Below are positions 17,879 through 25,760 of a stretch of 34,049 nt of DNA, piece after piece. The notes below the pieces were generated by a model. It did no database searches, was not told the origin of the DNA, and saw only the letters and a list, made by a program, of their open reading frames with translations. This DNA is from a virus: the IMG/VR virus record IMGVR_UViG_3300040809_000441, positions 1 to 34,049 of that record. The stretch is one strand, 5' to 3'. Position 1 is the stretch's first letter. Every line of letters begins with the position of its first letter. The position numbers and the translations under genes were made by a program.

Positions 17879-19933
17879 ATGCCATATACAGTAAATTACA
17901 CTGACATAGTTAACAAAGGTTCGATTATTGTTGAAGATAATACATTAAATGATGAAACAAGTTTAATGCTACCGGGCCGTAACACAACAGCATACGGTCA
18001 AGCAATTGCAGAAGACTTATTACACTTATTAGAAAACTTTGCAAGTCCTAATGCTCCAGCAAAACCTGTAGAAGGACAACTTTGGTATGACACTACACAA
18101 AACGTAGATCAGCTAAAAGTTTATGACGGTACTAATTGGGTTGCTAGTGGCGGCCTTAAAAAAGCAAGTGCAGAACCGGCAGTTGCAAATTCAAATGCAG
18201 GAGACCTGTGGGTAAACACAGAAAGTCAGCAATTATATTTGTTTACCGGTAGTACTTGGGTACTAGTTGGACCAGACTTTAGTGACGGATTATTAACAGG
18301 CGCAGCAGCACAGTCTATAGTTGGTACAGACGATGTTACTTATAGTGTGTTATCAATTAAAGTAAAAGATAAGCCGGTTGCTATTGTTAGTAGTCAAGCA
18401 TTTACACCTAAGACATCTATTACAGGATTTAGACAAGGAATACAACCAGGAATAAATCTTGCAAATGAAGCAATTGTAGGATTACAAACATTAAAGTTTT
18501 ATGGTATTTCAGAAAAAGCAGAAAACTTAATTGTTGGCGGCGACATAATACCTGCAAGTAATTTCCTAAGAGGTAATGCAGCAAGTACAACAGACTTCCA
18601 ATTAAGTATTAAAAACAACGATGGCATTAAAATTGGTACAGGCGGTCAACTAAGTTTAGGTATTGACGGTGAAACTGGCATTATACAACATAATACTAGC
18701 GGTTCAAGTATTGACTTTAGATTACGTGAAGGTAATTTAACACCTACTGTATTAAGTATTAATAGTTCAGGCAATATTGGTGTAAACACATCAGCGCCAG
18801 AAGAGGCATTTGATCTTAAAGGTAATGCTAAAATTTCTCCTAAAACAGGTGAACCGGGCACTGGAGTTTTAAGTGTTGTTAATCCTTTAAATTCAACATC
18901 AGTAGGAACTGGTAGTATTGTTACAACAGGTGGTTTAGGTGTTGCACTGAACGCCTATATTGGTGGCGATGTAGATATAGGTGGAATTCTATATACAGGA
19001 AACATTGTTCCTGATTCTCCAAGTGTTAGAAATATTGGTACTGTCAATAATAAGTATGACCAAATTTATGCTACTACATTCTATGGAAATATTCAAGGTA
19101 ACGTAAGTGGTACAGTTTCAGGAAGAGCTGGCTCAGCAGATAGACTAGCAAGTGCAACAACCTTTGCAGTTGCTGGAGATGTAAATCCTACTAGTTTTGA
19201 ATTTGATGGACAAACAGGCGGAAGTACAAAAACGTTTAATATAAGCATTGCAAATAGTTTTGTTAGTAATAAAGAAACAGTTTTTGCGGCAGAAAATGCA
19301 GACGAACTATTAATAAACAGAACTACTGGCGTTACAGGTGCATATAAAATATCTAAACGTAATTTCTTAAAAGATATTCCGTTAGTACCCCCAGGCGCAA
19401 TCATGCCATACGGCGGTGAAGAAGCACCAGCAGGTTGGTTATTATGCGACGGCACAGAAGTTTTAAAATCAGACTATAATGAATTGTGGTTAGCAATACA
19501 ATACAACTTTAAAGATCCGTCATTGTTAAACAACAACGGAGTTAGTTCTTTTGCACTTCCTGATTTAAGAGGTAGATTTGCAATGGGACTTGATAACATG
19601 GGCGGCCCAAGTGCTAATCGTGTTACAGATATTGCTGCAGATGCAATTGGCGGGAACGCAGGGACTGAATCTAAAACAATTACTACTAATAACTTACCAG
19701 AACACGAACACGATCTAGAAGGTGAATCAGGAACACAGTTCTATGGTATACGAGTTGGCGCAGGCGAACCTGTTGACGACAATGCTATTGAACTTCCAAT
19801 AGAACCTGGACTAGGCGGAACACAAGGTATCGCTTCAAGCGGCGGCATAAAAACTGAATCGTCAGTTGGCGATCCACTTGATGTTATGAACCCGTTCTTA
19901 GCAGTGAATTATATAATTTATACGGGGCAATAA
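17879..19933 (+). CDS. Tail-fibre protein with C-terminal phage Tail Collar domain
   Basis: 684 residues; AGGGAG lies seven bases before the ATG. Residues 1-200 form the N-terminal module shared with the next two genes: a LLENFASPNAPAKP segment, a W-Y-D stretch with LKVYDGTNW, and GDLWVNTESQQLYLF. The middle is fibre-shaft-like with repeated SIGxN/IGG beta strands (INSSGNIGVNTSAP). From about residue 503 there is a typical Tail Collar domain (PF07484): PPGAIMPYGGEEAPAGWLLCDG, then FALPDLRGRFAMG, then a His motif LPEHEHD and the ending NPFLAVNYIIYTGQ. The collar domain occurs in receptor-binding short tail fibres such as T4 gp12, where paired histidines bind metal. The protein probably contacts the host surface, making it a gp12 analogue by domain but not by overall sequence. 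Confidence 0.8.
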   Translation: MPYTVNYTDIVNKGSIIVEDNTLNDETSLMLPGRNTTAYGQAIAEDLLHLLENFASPNAPAKPVEGQLWYDTTQNVDQLKVYDGTNWVASGGLKKASAEPAVANSNAGDLWVNTESQQLYLFTGSTWVLVGPDFSDGLLTGAAAQSIVGTDDVTYSVLSIKVKDKPVAIVSSQAFTPKTSITGFRQGIQPGINLANEAIVGLQTLKFYGISEKAENLIVGGDIIPASNFLRGNAASTTDFQLSIKNNDGIKIGTGGQLSLGIDGETGIIQHNTSGSSIDFRLREGNLTPTVLSINSSGNIGVNTSAPEEAFDLKGNAKISPKTGEPGTGVLSVVNPLNSTSVGTGSIVTTGGLGVALNAYIGGDVDIGGILYTGNIVPDSPSVRNIGTVNNKYDQIYATTFYGNIQGNVSGTVSGRAGSADRLASATTFAVAGDVNPTSFEFDGQTGGSTKTFNISIANSFVSNKETVFAAENADELLINRTTGVTGAYKISKRNFLKDIPLVPPGAIMPYGGEEAPAGWLLCDGTEVLKSDYNELWLAIQYNFKDPSLLNNNGVSSFALPDLRGRFAMGLDNMGGPSANRVTDIAADAIGGNAGTESKTITTNNLPEHEHDLEGESGTQFYGIRVGAGEPVDDNAIELPIEPGLGGTQGIASSGGIKTESSVGDPLDVMNPFLAVNYIIYTGQ

Positions 19934-19936
19934 TAA

Positions 19937-21829
19937 ATGAGTTATCAACTAAACAAAACAAACGGAACATTACTTACAGATTTAATTGACGGACAGATTG
20001 ATACAAATAGTACTAATCTTGTTTTAGTTGGTAGAAACTATAGTGGCTACGGTGAATACTTTAATGAAAACTTTATTAAGTTACTTGAAAATTTTAGTAA
20101 TACTGCTGCACCGAGTAATCCGTTACAAGGCCAAACTTGGTGGGATAGTGCAGAATCAAGATTAAAAGTTTATGACGGTAATGCATGGAAATCGTCAGGC
20201 GGTCCTTTTGTAGATGATACAAGGCCTCAAATGGTTGCAGGAGATTTATGGATTGATAATGAAAACAACCAAATGCATGCCTACGACGGCTCCGACTTAA
20301 TTTTAGTAGGTCCGTTATATACAAAAAACCAAGGAGTTAGTGGCTTTCAAATTGAAAGTATACTTGATACACAAAGTAGATCACGTACAGTTGCTAATCT
20401 ATATATTGGCGGCACTTTATCAGCAGTAATTAGTAACATTCAATTTACGCCAACCTATGCACAAAGAATTACAGGACTTGTTACAGCAGATAACCCAGAT
20501 GGGATAATTTATCCAGGATTTAATTTAATTGATCCTGGTAATTTTAAATGGAAAGGTACAGTAGAATCTGCAAATGCTCTAGTTACATCTAGCGGCCAAG
20601 TTAGAACAGCTGACTCGTTTTTACCTTCTACAACTGACGGAGTTACAGTTGGTACATTAACCATACAAAACTCAGGTGGATTAACAATTGGACTTGGACA
20701 AAACCATGTGCAAAAAGTTGTTGGTCCAAGATTTTATTTTGAAAATCAGCTAACTGACCACGATATTAGTATGCGTGTAAAATCAACAGCATTTGGTTCT
20801 GTTAGTGTTGATGCAATATATGTAGATGCAAGTACAGCTAGAGTAGGTATTTTCAATAGAACAGATGCTGGCGATTTTAGACTACCTGAATATACATTTG
20901 ATATTCAAGGTGATTTAAGAGTTACAGGTAATATGGTAATTGAAGGCGATACAACAAGTGTTGATGTTGCTACATTACGAGTAGAAGATAAAAACATTGA
21001 AATTGCTAAGACAGCAGACGGAACAACACTAACGGGTGCTAATGCTAACAATGCCGGCTTTGTATTAGATACAAGTGATGTAGGTCAAAAATTATGGACA
21101 TGGCAAACAACAGCAAATGCATGGACATCTAATGTTAATATTGATGTTAGCGATACAACTAAAGCATACAAAATCGGCGGCGTAGATAAACTTACAGATG
21201 ATACACTTGTAAATGTTACAAAAGCACTAGATTTAGACCAAATTGGTACACTTACAGTATTACAAGTTGATGAAATTAATATTAATAGTAAAACTATTAG
21301 CTCAACTAACGATATGATCTTAGCATCAACGTCGGGTATTTCTATAACAGCATCCGGTGACATTAATATTACTGACAGCCAAAAAATTACTGGCATGGCT
21401 GACCCAACTGCTGCACAAGATGCTGCAACAAAAAATTATGTAGATACACAAATATCTACTGAAGTAATAGCATTTAGTATGGACATTACTGGTTTAGGTG
21501 TAGGAGCAACATTAGAAAACAATGTTGCTGCTTATCTAGGAGATTTATATCCTGCTAATGCAAATAATAACGGAAAAATTGCTCGCATACATACAACATC
21601 ATATGCAGGGGCTACGGTAGAAGGGGTTGATGTAGAATCAGCAAAGAATATTTCATTTATTCCTGTTGATTCTAATGGAACACAAAATGAATCAGTTGTA
21701 CAAAGTGTTACATTTGCTGCTGAAGGTGCTAGTGGTACAGTTATTCTGTCACCAGCTAGAGCATTAATGCAGTATATATCAAATGGAACAGCTTGGGTAA
21801 TTGACCAGCCGACATCCAACTATCCGTAA
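19937..21829 (+). CDS. Tail-fibre-like structural protein, second of three paralogues
   Basis: 630 residues. The ATG follows the previous stop after three bases and has no strong ribosome binding site, so it is probably coupled to its neighbour. Residues 1-200 repeat the N-terminal module: YSGYGEYFNENFIKLLENFS, QTWWDSAESRLKVYDG and GDLWIDNENNQMHAYDG. The middle has the pattern FDIQGDLRVTGNMVIEGDTT and LRVEDKNIEIA, common in fibres of marine T4-like phages. Around residue 490 a segment like DPTAAQDAATKNYVDTQI occurs, a recurring phage fibre motif. The C-terminus (about 510-630) is beta-rich with no domain I can name and may be the distal tip. It lacks the Tail Collar domain of its upstream paralogue. 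Confidence 0.72.
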   Translation: MSYQLNKTNGTLLTDLIDGQIDTNSTNLVLVGRNYSGYGEYFNENFIKLLENFSNTAAPSNPLQGQTWWDSAESRLKVYDGNAWKSSGGPFVDDTRPQMVAGDLWIDNENNQMHAYDGSDLILVGPLYTKNQGVSGFQIESILDTQSRSRTVANLYIGGTLSAVISNIQFTPTYAQRITGLVTADNPDGIIYPGFNLIDPGNFKWKGTVESANALVTSSGQVRTADSFLPSTTDGVTVGTLTIQNSGGLTIGLGQNHVQKVVGPRFYFENQLTDHDISMRVKSTAFGSVSVDAIYVDASTARVGIFNRTDAGDFRLPEYTFDIQGDLRVTGNMVIEGDTTSVDVATLRVEDKNIEIAKTADGTTLTGANANNAGFVLDTSDVGQKLWTWQTTANAWTSNVNIDVSDTTKAYKIGGVDKLTDDTLVNVTKALDLDQIGTLTVLQVDEININSKTISSTNDMILASTSGISITASGDINITDSQKITGMADPTAAQDAATKNYVDTQISTEVIAFSMDITGLGVGATLENNVAAYLGDLYPANANNNGKIARIHTTSYAGATVEGVDVESAKNISFIPVDSNGTQNESVVQSVTFAAEGASGTVILSPARALMQYISNGTAWVIDQPTSNYP

Positions 21830-21833
21830 AAAC

Positions 21834-21841
21834 GATAAATA
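21834..21841 (+). promoter_or_regulatory. Probable phage late promoter (GATAAATA)
   Basis: GATAAATA lies in the 43-base gap before the third fibre gene and matches the T4 late -10 consensus at seven of eight bases. A start near 21848 would leave an AGGGG ribosome binding site (21858-21862) in a leader of about 25 bases. A TATAAT-like sequence (ATATAATA) follows closely but has no -35 partner that I can see. Confidence 0.5.
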
Positions 21842-21872
21842 ATATAATAGCACTATTAGGGGTTACACAAGA

Positions 21873-23354
21873 ATGGCTTATTCAATTGATAGATATAACA
21901 ATACACTGTTAACAACAGTGGAGGACGGCACAGTTGATCAAACAACTGACCTTAAATTCATAGGTAAAAACTATGCAGGATATGGTGAAATTCAAAATGA
22001 AAATTTCCTATTTTTGCTAGAAAACTTTAGCGGAGCTAATGAACCAGCAAGACCATTAAGCGGTCAAGTTTGGTTTGATAGCGGTTCAAGTAAATTAAAG
22101 TTCTTTGACGGAACAAAATGGCGCACAACTGGCGGCGCTGAAATTGGTGCAACAGAACCTACAGGATTAGCAACAGGTGATTTTTGGTGGGATAGTGCAA
22201 ACGATCAACTTTACGTATTTAATGGTGTAAGTTTTATTTTAATTGGTCCACAAAACGCAGGCGAAGGTGTAACCCAAATGCAAAGCCGAGAAGTTGTGGA
22301 TGCTCAAGGCGGAACAAAAAGTATTATTACTGCTACAATTGAAGATGAAATTATATTTGTTATTAGCCCGCACGAGTTTGATTTAAACTCAAGTGAAACT
22401 GTTGTAAAAGGACAAGGCTATGATAGATTAAGAAAAGGTATTACACTAAAAAATACTAAAACAGCAACAGGTGGAGTTACAAGTACAGATCATTATTTCT
22501 GGGGTACAGCATCGAACGCATTAAAATTGGGCGGCATTGATGCAAGTAACTTTATTCAAACTTCAGATGGAAACATTCAGTTTACACAAGGTTTAGAATT
22601 ACCAGATGCAGGTTTATTAGTCGGCGATTCAAATGATTTACATATTAAAATTGATGATAACGGTTATGATGGTGTTATTCAAAATGTAACTAACAATAGT
22701 AGCATTAAATTTAAAGTTACTACATCTGGCGGAACACTTACACACGTAGCAACAATAAACGATAGTACAGTAGTACCAGCAGCGGATAATACATTTTCAT
22801 TAGGATCAGCAAGTTTAGGCTGGTCTAATGTTTATGCAGCAAATTTTACAGGCGAAGCATCAACTGCTACTGCACTGAGAGTAGGAAGTGATTTCCGCAC
22901 TTCGAGTGTTAGTGCATCAAATAATACAGTTGCAGTTAGAGATGCTACAGGAAACATTGCAGCAAACTTATTCCAAGGTACAGCAACTACAGCACGTTAT
23001 GCTGACTTGGCAGAAAAATATTCTACAGCAGAAGAACTTGCTCCTGGCACAGTAGTTTGTGTTGGCAGAGGCGAGGCAGAAGTACAACCAGTTAATTCAG
23101 GTTGCATAGCAATTGGTGTAGTTTCAACTGATCCTGCACTAATGATGAATAGCGATGCAGATGGCCAGTACATTGGCTTAAAAGGCCGACTACCAGTACG
23201 TATTGTTGGTTCTGTAAATAAGGGCGATGCAGTATATGTCAACGATAACGGATGTGCAGGGACTGCAATAAACGGCGGTTCGTTAGTAGGTATTGCCTTA
23301 GAAGGTAGCAGCGACGAGGGTGAAAAGCTAATTGAATGTGTACTCAAAGTATAA
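21873..23354 (+). CDS. Tail-fibre-like structural protein with C-terminal ADLAEKY domain, third of three paralogues
   Basis: 493 residues; AGGGG sits ten bases before the ATG. The N-terminal ~190 residues repeat the shared module: YAGYGEIQNENFLFLLENFS, GQVWFDSGSSKLKFFDG and GDFWWDSANDQLYVFNG. The middle has fibre-type phrases such as TFSLGSASLGWSNVYAANF. The last ~125 residues start with ARYADLAEKYSTAEELAPGT and continue with VCVGRGEAEVQP, MMNSDADGQYIGLKGRLPVRI and VNKGDAVYVNDNGCAG. This C-terminal domain recurs in structural proteins of marine T4-like phages. It resembles the last strand-rich segment of fibre proteins, but I know of no defined activity. It is not a recognisable intramolecular chaperone of the S74 type. 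Confidence 0.72.
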   Translation: MAYSIDRYNNTLLTTVEDGTVDQTTDLKFIGKNYAGYGEIQNENFLFLLENFSGANEPARPLSGQVWFDSGSSKLKFFDGTKWRTTGGAEIGATEPTGLATGDFWWDSANDQLYVFNGVSFILIGPQNAGEGVTQMQSREVVDAQGGTKSIITATIEDEIIFVISPHEFDLNSSETVVKGQGYDRLRKGITLKNTKTATGGVTSTDHYFWGTASNALKLGGIDASNFIQTSDGNIQFTQGLELPDAGLLVGDSNDLHIKIDDNGYDGVIQNVTNNSSIKFKVTTSGGTLTHVATINDSTVVPAADNTFSLGSASLGWSNVYAANFTGEASTATALRVGSDFRTSSVSASNNTVAVRDATGNIAANLFQGTATTARYADLAEKYSTAEELAPGTVVCVGRGEAEVQPVNSGCIAIGVVSTDPALMMNSDADGQYIGLKGRLPVRIVGSVNKGDAVYVNDNGCAGTAINGGSLVGIALEGSSDEGEKLIECVLKV

Positions 23355-23366
23355 GGAACAATAAAA

Positions 23367-24296
23367 ATGGCCGTCGGCGACACTATTACAGCAGCAAGAA
23401 TTAACAACTTACAATCTCGTATAGAACTTATTTTAGGAGCCGGCTCCGGACAAAATGGATACGGACAATCATTATCGAGTGCGCAAGTGGCAAATGATAC
23501 AACCGCAACAGCAAATGACTTAAACGCCATATATGCAGACGTTCTTAAAGCTAGAGTACACCAAGTAGGTCCGGGAGACTTGTCAATAGCACAAGTTGTA
23601 CAAAATTTAAACGTAATTGCCGAAGATGAAAGTTTTTTTGTAGATGATGATGGTGTAACCTCGGCAGATCCAGATGGTGCTAAAAAAGGTTTAGCAGACT
23701 TTGAATCACTTATGTCAACCGTTGAAAGCGACAAAGCACTAGTTGATTCAAGTCAAGCAACATTAGAAACAGGTATTAGTTCAGTTAGGTCGTCAACATG
23801 GAACGGTTTAATTTATCATGAGTTTATTGCTACATTTAGCAGTGCTGATGAAAGACGTTATTTCTTTAATACAGGCGGTGAAATACGAATTTCATCAGCA
23901 AACACTAGTGCAGGAACTCCTAAAGGATTAGATTGGTCAGCGTTATGTACAAGTACAGGTACTATTAGATTTGGTTCAAATACTACATCGTCGACAGCCG
24001 GTGGCGGAACGTCAGTTGGTAACTTTGATTTAACCAGTAATTATCAAAATGTTTACAACAAAGTTGGTTCAGGAACAGGTTCAGGAATATATGCAGCTAA
24101 TACATATACTGTTAAAGTAAGATCAGACATCGACACACGTATTATTTTTAGAATTGAATTTAATGATTTGGCAGTAGATAATGTAATTGATAATAACGTA
24201 GACGGAATTTTACGTAGCACAATTCAGCATTACAGAGCAACAGGTGATGTTGCTGTTGCTGCTCCAACATATTTTAATAGTGTTACACTTTCATAA
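23367..24296 (+). CDS. Virion structural protein of marine T4-like phages, first of a tandem pair
   Basis: 309 residues; AAGGAA overlaps the upstream stop just before the ATG. The N-terminal region is helical with ITAARINNLQSRIELILG and GYGQSLSSAQV. The centre has STWNGLIYHEFIATF, then ERRYFFNTGGEIRISS, then a Gly/Ser/Thr-rich beta region and the C-terminal strand VKVRSDIDTRIIFRIEF. The next gene has the same plan (RYNNLRARVNTVLG, GYGQGITSNSV, ARRHFFNSGGQIRCQA), so the two arose by duplication. I recall such proteins among marine T4-like phage virion components without a known role. Neighbouring fibre genes suggest a tail or fibre accessory part. Confidence 0.62.
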   Translation: MAVGDTITAARINNLQSRIELILGAGSGQNGYGQSLSSAQVANDTTATANDLNAIYADVLKARVHQVGPGDLSIAQVVQNLNVIAEDESFFVDDDGVTSADPDGAKKGLADFESLMSTVESDKALVDSSQATLETGISSVRSSTWNGLIYHEFIATFSSADERRYFFNTGGEIRISSANTSAGTPKGLDWSALCTSTGTIRFGSNTTSSTAGGGTSVGNFDLTSNYQNVYNKVGSGTGSGIYAANTYTVKVRSDIDTRIIFRIEFNDLAVDNVIDNNVDGILRSTIQHYRATGDVAVAAPTYFNSVTLS

Positions 24297-24346
24297 CATT
24301 ATCTCTGTTGTAATTTCTAACTAAATACTAAAAATGAGAGATAATG
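24297..24346 (+). promoter_or_regulatory. Stem-loop that can hide the ribosome binding site, with a late-promoter motif in its loop
   Basis: A perfect 10-base inverted repeat (CATTATCTCT at 24297-24306, AGAGATAATG at 24337-24346) begins right after the upstream stop and ends one base before the next ATG. The only purine-rich ribosome binding site (GAGAG, 24336-24340) lies almost wholly in the right arm. The 30-base loop holds CTAAATA at 24321-24327. A transcript starting some six bases past this motif would contain only the right arm and could not form the stem, whereas read-through RNA could. The pairing is mostly A-U with a large loop, so stability is uncertain. Confidence 0.6.
24321..24327 (+). 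promoter_or_regulatory. Probable phage late promoter (CTAAATA)
   Basis: CTAAATA followed by CTA lies in the 51-base gap and resembles the late -10 element, with C in place of the consensus T/A at one position. It sits about 20 bases before the ATG, the same arrangement as the motif before 17263. Confidence 0.45.
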
Positions 24347-24347
24347 C

Positions 24348-25337
24348 ATGCCAACAGTTGTACAAGCCAGTAGATATAATAATTTAAGAGCGCGGGTAAA
24401 CACCGTTCTTGGGGCTTCTACGATATCTGCTCCTCAATTTGGTTACGGACAAGGTATTACATCAAATTCAGTAATTGGAATAGCAGCAGTTACTGACCCA
24501 GTTGATGCTGACAAAATTCAAGCACAAGACTACGAAGATTTATATGTTGATATTGTACGTGCTAGATACCATCAAGTAGGATCTGCTTATTCTATTGATG
24601 ATTTTGTTATAGGAGATTACGAAGCTAATCCTGCAACTGCTGACAAAATTGAAGAAGCATATATTACCGGATTAGAAAATTTAGCAACAAATCTTGAAAC
24701 TGATAAATTTTTAGTTGATACTTCTCAACTAGCAATTACAGGATTTGTAGATGCTAATGGTGATGACATGTCAAGTGTACGAGATGGAATTTCAGGACCG
24801 TGGCAAGGATCAATTAGTCATATTTTTACAGTAGAATTCACCAACGCCGCAGCAAGGCGACATTTTTTTAACTCAGGCGGACAAATAAGATGTCAAGCAA
24901 GCGTTGAATATACAGGCAGTCAAGCAAAAACAGTTGATTGGCAAACAATTCTAAATAATATGGGGCAAATTTCATTTGCTGCAAATTCAACATATAGCAA
25001 TTCTGGTGTAGGAACAGGATATCCTGTAGGAAATTACCAATTAAATAGCGCATATAGGCTTTGCTACTCTAAAAGCGGCGGCGCATTATATGCTAGAAAT
25101 GATTATGAAATATATGTTAGAGAAATAAGCCAAAACGTAATACAATTTAAAGTAACATTTGTTGATGGACAGCCCAACGATCCTACATACGGTATTGATG
25201 AAAGTGTTTTAGGCGATTTTGAAAGTTCAATATTGCTTGCTGCACCTACTGGTTCAGTAAACATCAATGGAACAGTATACGATACTGTTGTTTACCAAGA
25301 AGCGTTGCCAGTTGGCGCAACTATTTCTCCTTTATAG
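24348..25337 (+). CDS. Virion structural protein of marine T4-like phages, second of a tandem pair
   Basis: 329 residues, paralogous to the preceding gene. Shared landmarks are RYNNLRARVNTVLG near the start, GYGQGITSNSV, a YEDLYVDIVRARYHQVG segment (compare LNAIYADVLKARVHQVG upstream), WQGSISHIFTVEF, ARRHFFNSGGQIR, and the strand YEIYVREISQNVIQFKVTF. Differences cluster in the central loop region and at the C-terminus. It is soluble with no signal peptide and probably a tail-associated virion protein of unknown role. Its ribosome binding site sits in a potential stem, so its translation may be held back on read-through RNA and released on a late transcript. It is the last gene before a sigma70-type promoter and a change in gene content. 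Confidence 0.62.
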   Translation: MPTVVQASRYNNLRARVNTVLGASTISAPQFGYGQGITSNSVIGIAAVTDPVDADKIQAQDYEDLYVDIVRARYHQVGSAYSIDDFVIGDYEANPATADKIEEAYITGLENLATNLETDKFLVDTSQLAITGFVDANGDDMSSVRDGISGPWQGSISHIFTVEFTNAAARRHFFNSGGQIRCQASVEYTGSQAKTVDWQTILNNMGQISFAANSTYSNSGVGTGYPVGNYQLNSAYRLCYSKSGGALYARNDYEIYVREISQNVIQFKVTFVDGQPNDPTYGIDESVLGDFESSILLAAPTGSVNINGTVYDTVVYQEALPVGATISPL

Positions 25338-25348
25338 TCACTATTAGC

Positions 25349-25377
25349 TTGACAACTCCAAAAAACTGTTATATACT
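25349..25377 (+). promoter_or_regulatory. Sigma70-type promoter for the downstream modification cassette
   Basis: A perfect TTGACA at 25349-25354, an exact 17-base spacer and TATACT at 25372-25377 (one mismatch to TATAAT). The expected start near 25384 precedes AGGAG at 25392-25396 and the ATG at 25404. This is the only gap in the window with a host-type promoter of this quality, and it lies where structural genes give way to glycosyltransferase-like and radical SAM genes. Confidence 0.75.
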
Positions 25378-25403
25378 AATATAATATCATTAGGAGTATT
25401 ACT

Positions 25404-25760
25404 ATGGACGAACGTCTTGAAAAAGCATTAGATTTTTCAAATTACATGATCACACTAAACAACCAAAAAAGATTACTTCGAGAAAAATTTGAAGAAGGGT
25501 TGCTGTACTTTTATGCTGGATCTCAATTTACAATTACTAAAGAATTAATTAATTTTTGTAAAGCAATGGACGACGCAGACCAAGATAGTATAGTACTAAT
25601 TGACGACCATGGTAATCCTGCATTAATTGAAAATATTGAAGACTTTTACGGAAAAATACTTGCGCAATATTTTGAAACAGCCAACTCCTATCATGCAGGA
25701 TATATTTCATTAAAGAAAAATAGAAGTGTAGAAAAGTTAGTCGAATATGAGCAAGAGTAA
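25404..25760 (+). CDS. Conserved 118-residue protein of marine T4-like phages, function unknown
   Basis: AGGAG lies seven bases before the ATG, behind the sigma70-type promoter, so this is the first gene of the cassette. The protein is largely helical and charged, opening MDERLEKALDFSNYMITLNNQK, with FTITKELINFCKAM, an acidic centre (DDADQDSIVLIDDHGNP) and the end ISLKKNRSVEKLVEYEQE. I recall small proteins of this pattern in many marine T4-like phages, always unassigned. No catalytic motif, metal site, signal peptide or membrane segment is visible. Its reading frame overlaps the next gene by 14 bases, which suggests coupled translation. Confidence 0.68.
   Translation: MDERLEKALDFSNYMITLNNQKRLLREKFEEGLLYFYAGSQFTITKELINFCKAMDDADQDSIVLIDDHGNPALIENIEDFYGKILAQYFETANSYHAGYISLKKNRSVEKLVEYEQE

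Noticed and set aside
21845-21858. TAATAGCACTATTA inverted repeat before the third fibre gene
   Set aside because: Only five to six A-T pairs with a 2-4 base loop and no T-run; too weak to call a terminator, and it does not cover the ribosome binding site.
22997-23734. 245-residue open frame on the - strand
   Set aside because: It lies across the end of one structural gene and the start of the next, both well supported on the + strand; the protein is Ser/Pro/Ala-rich low-complexity and matches nothing I know.
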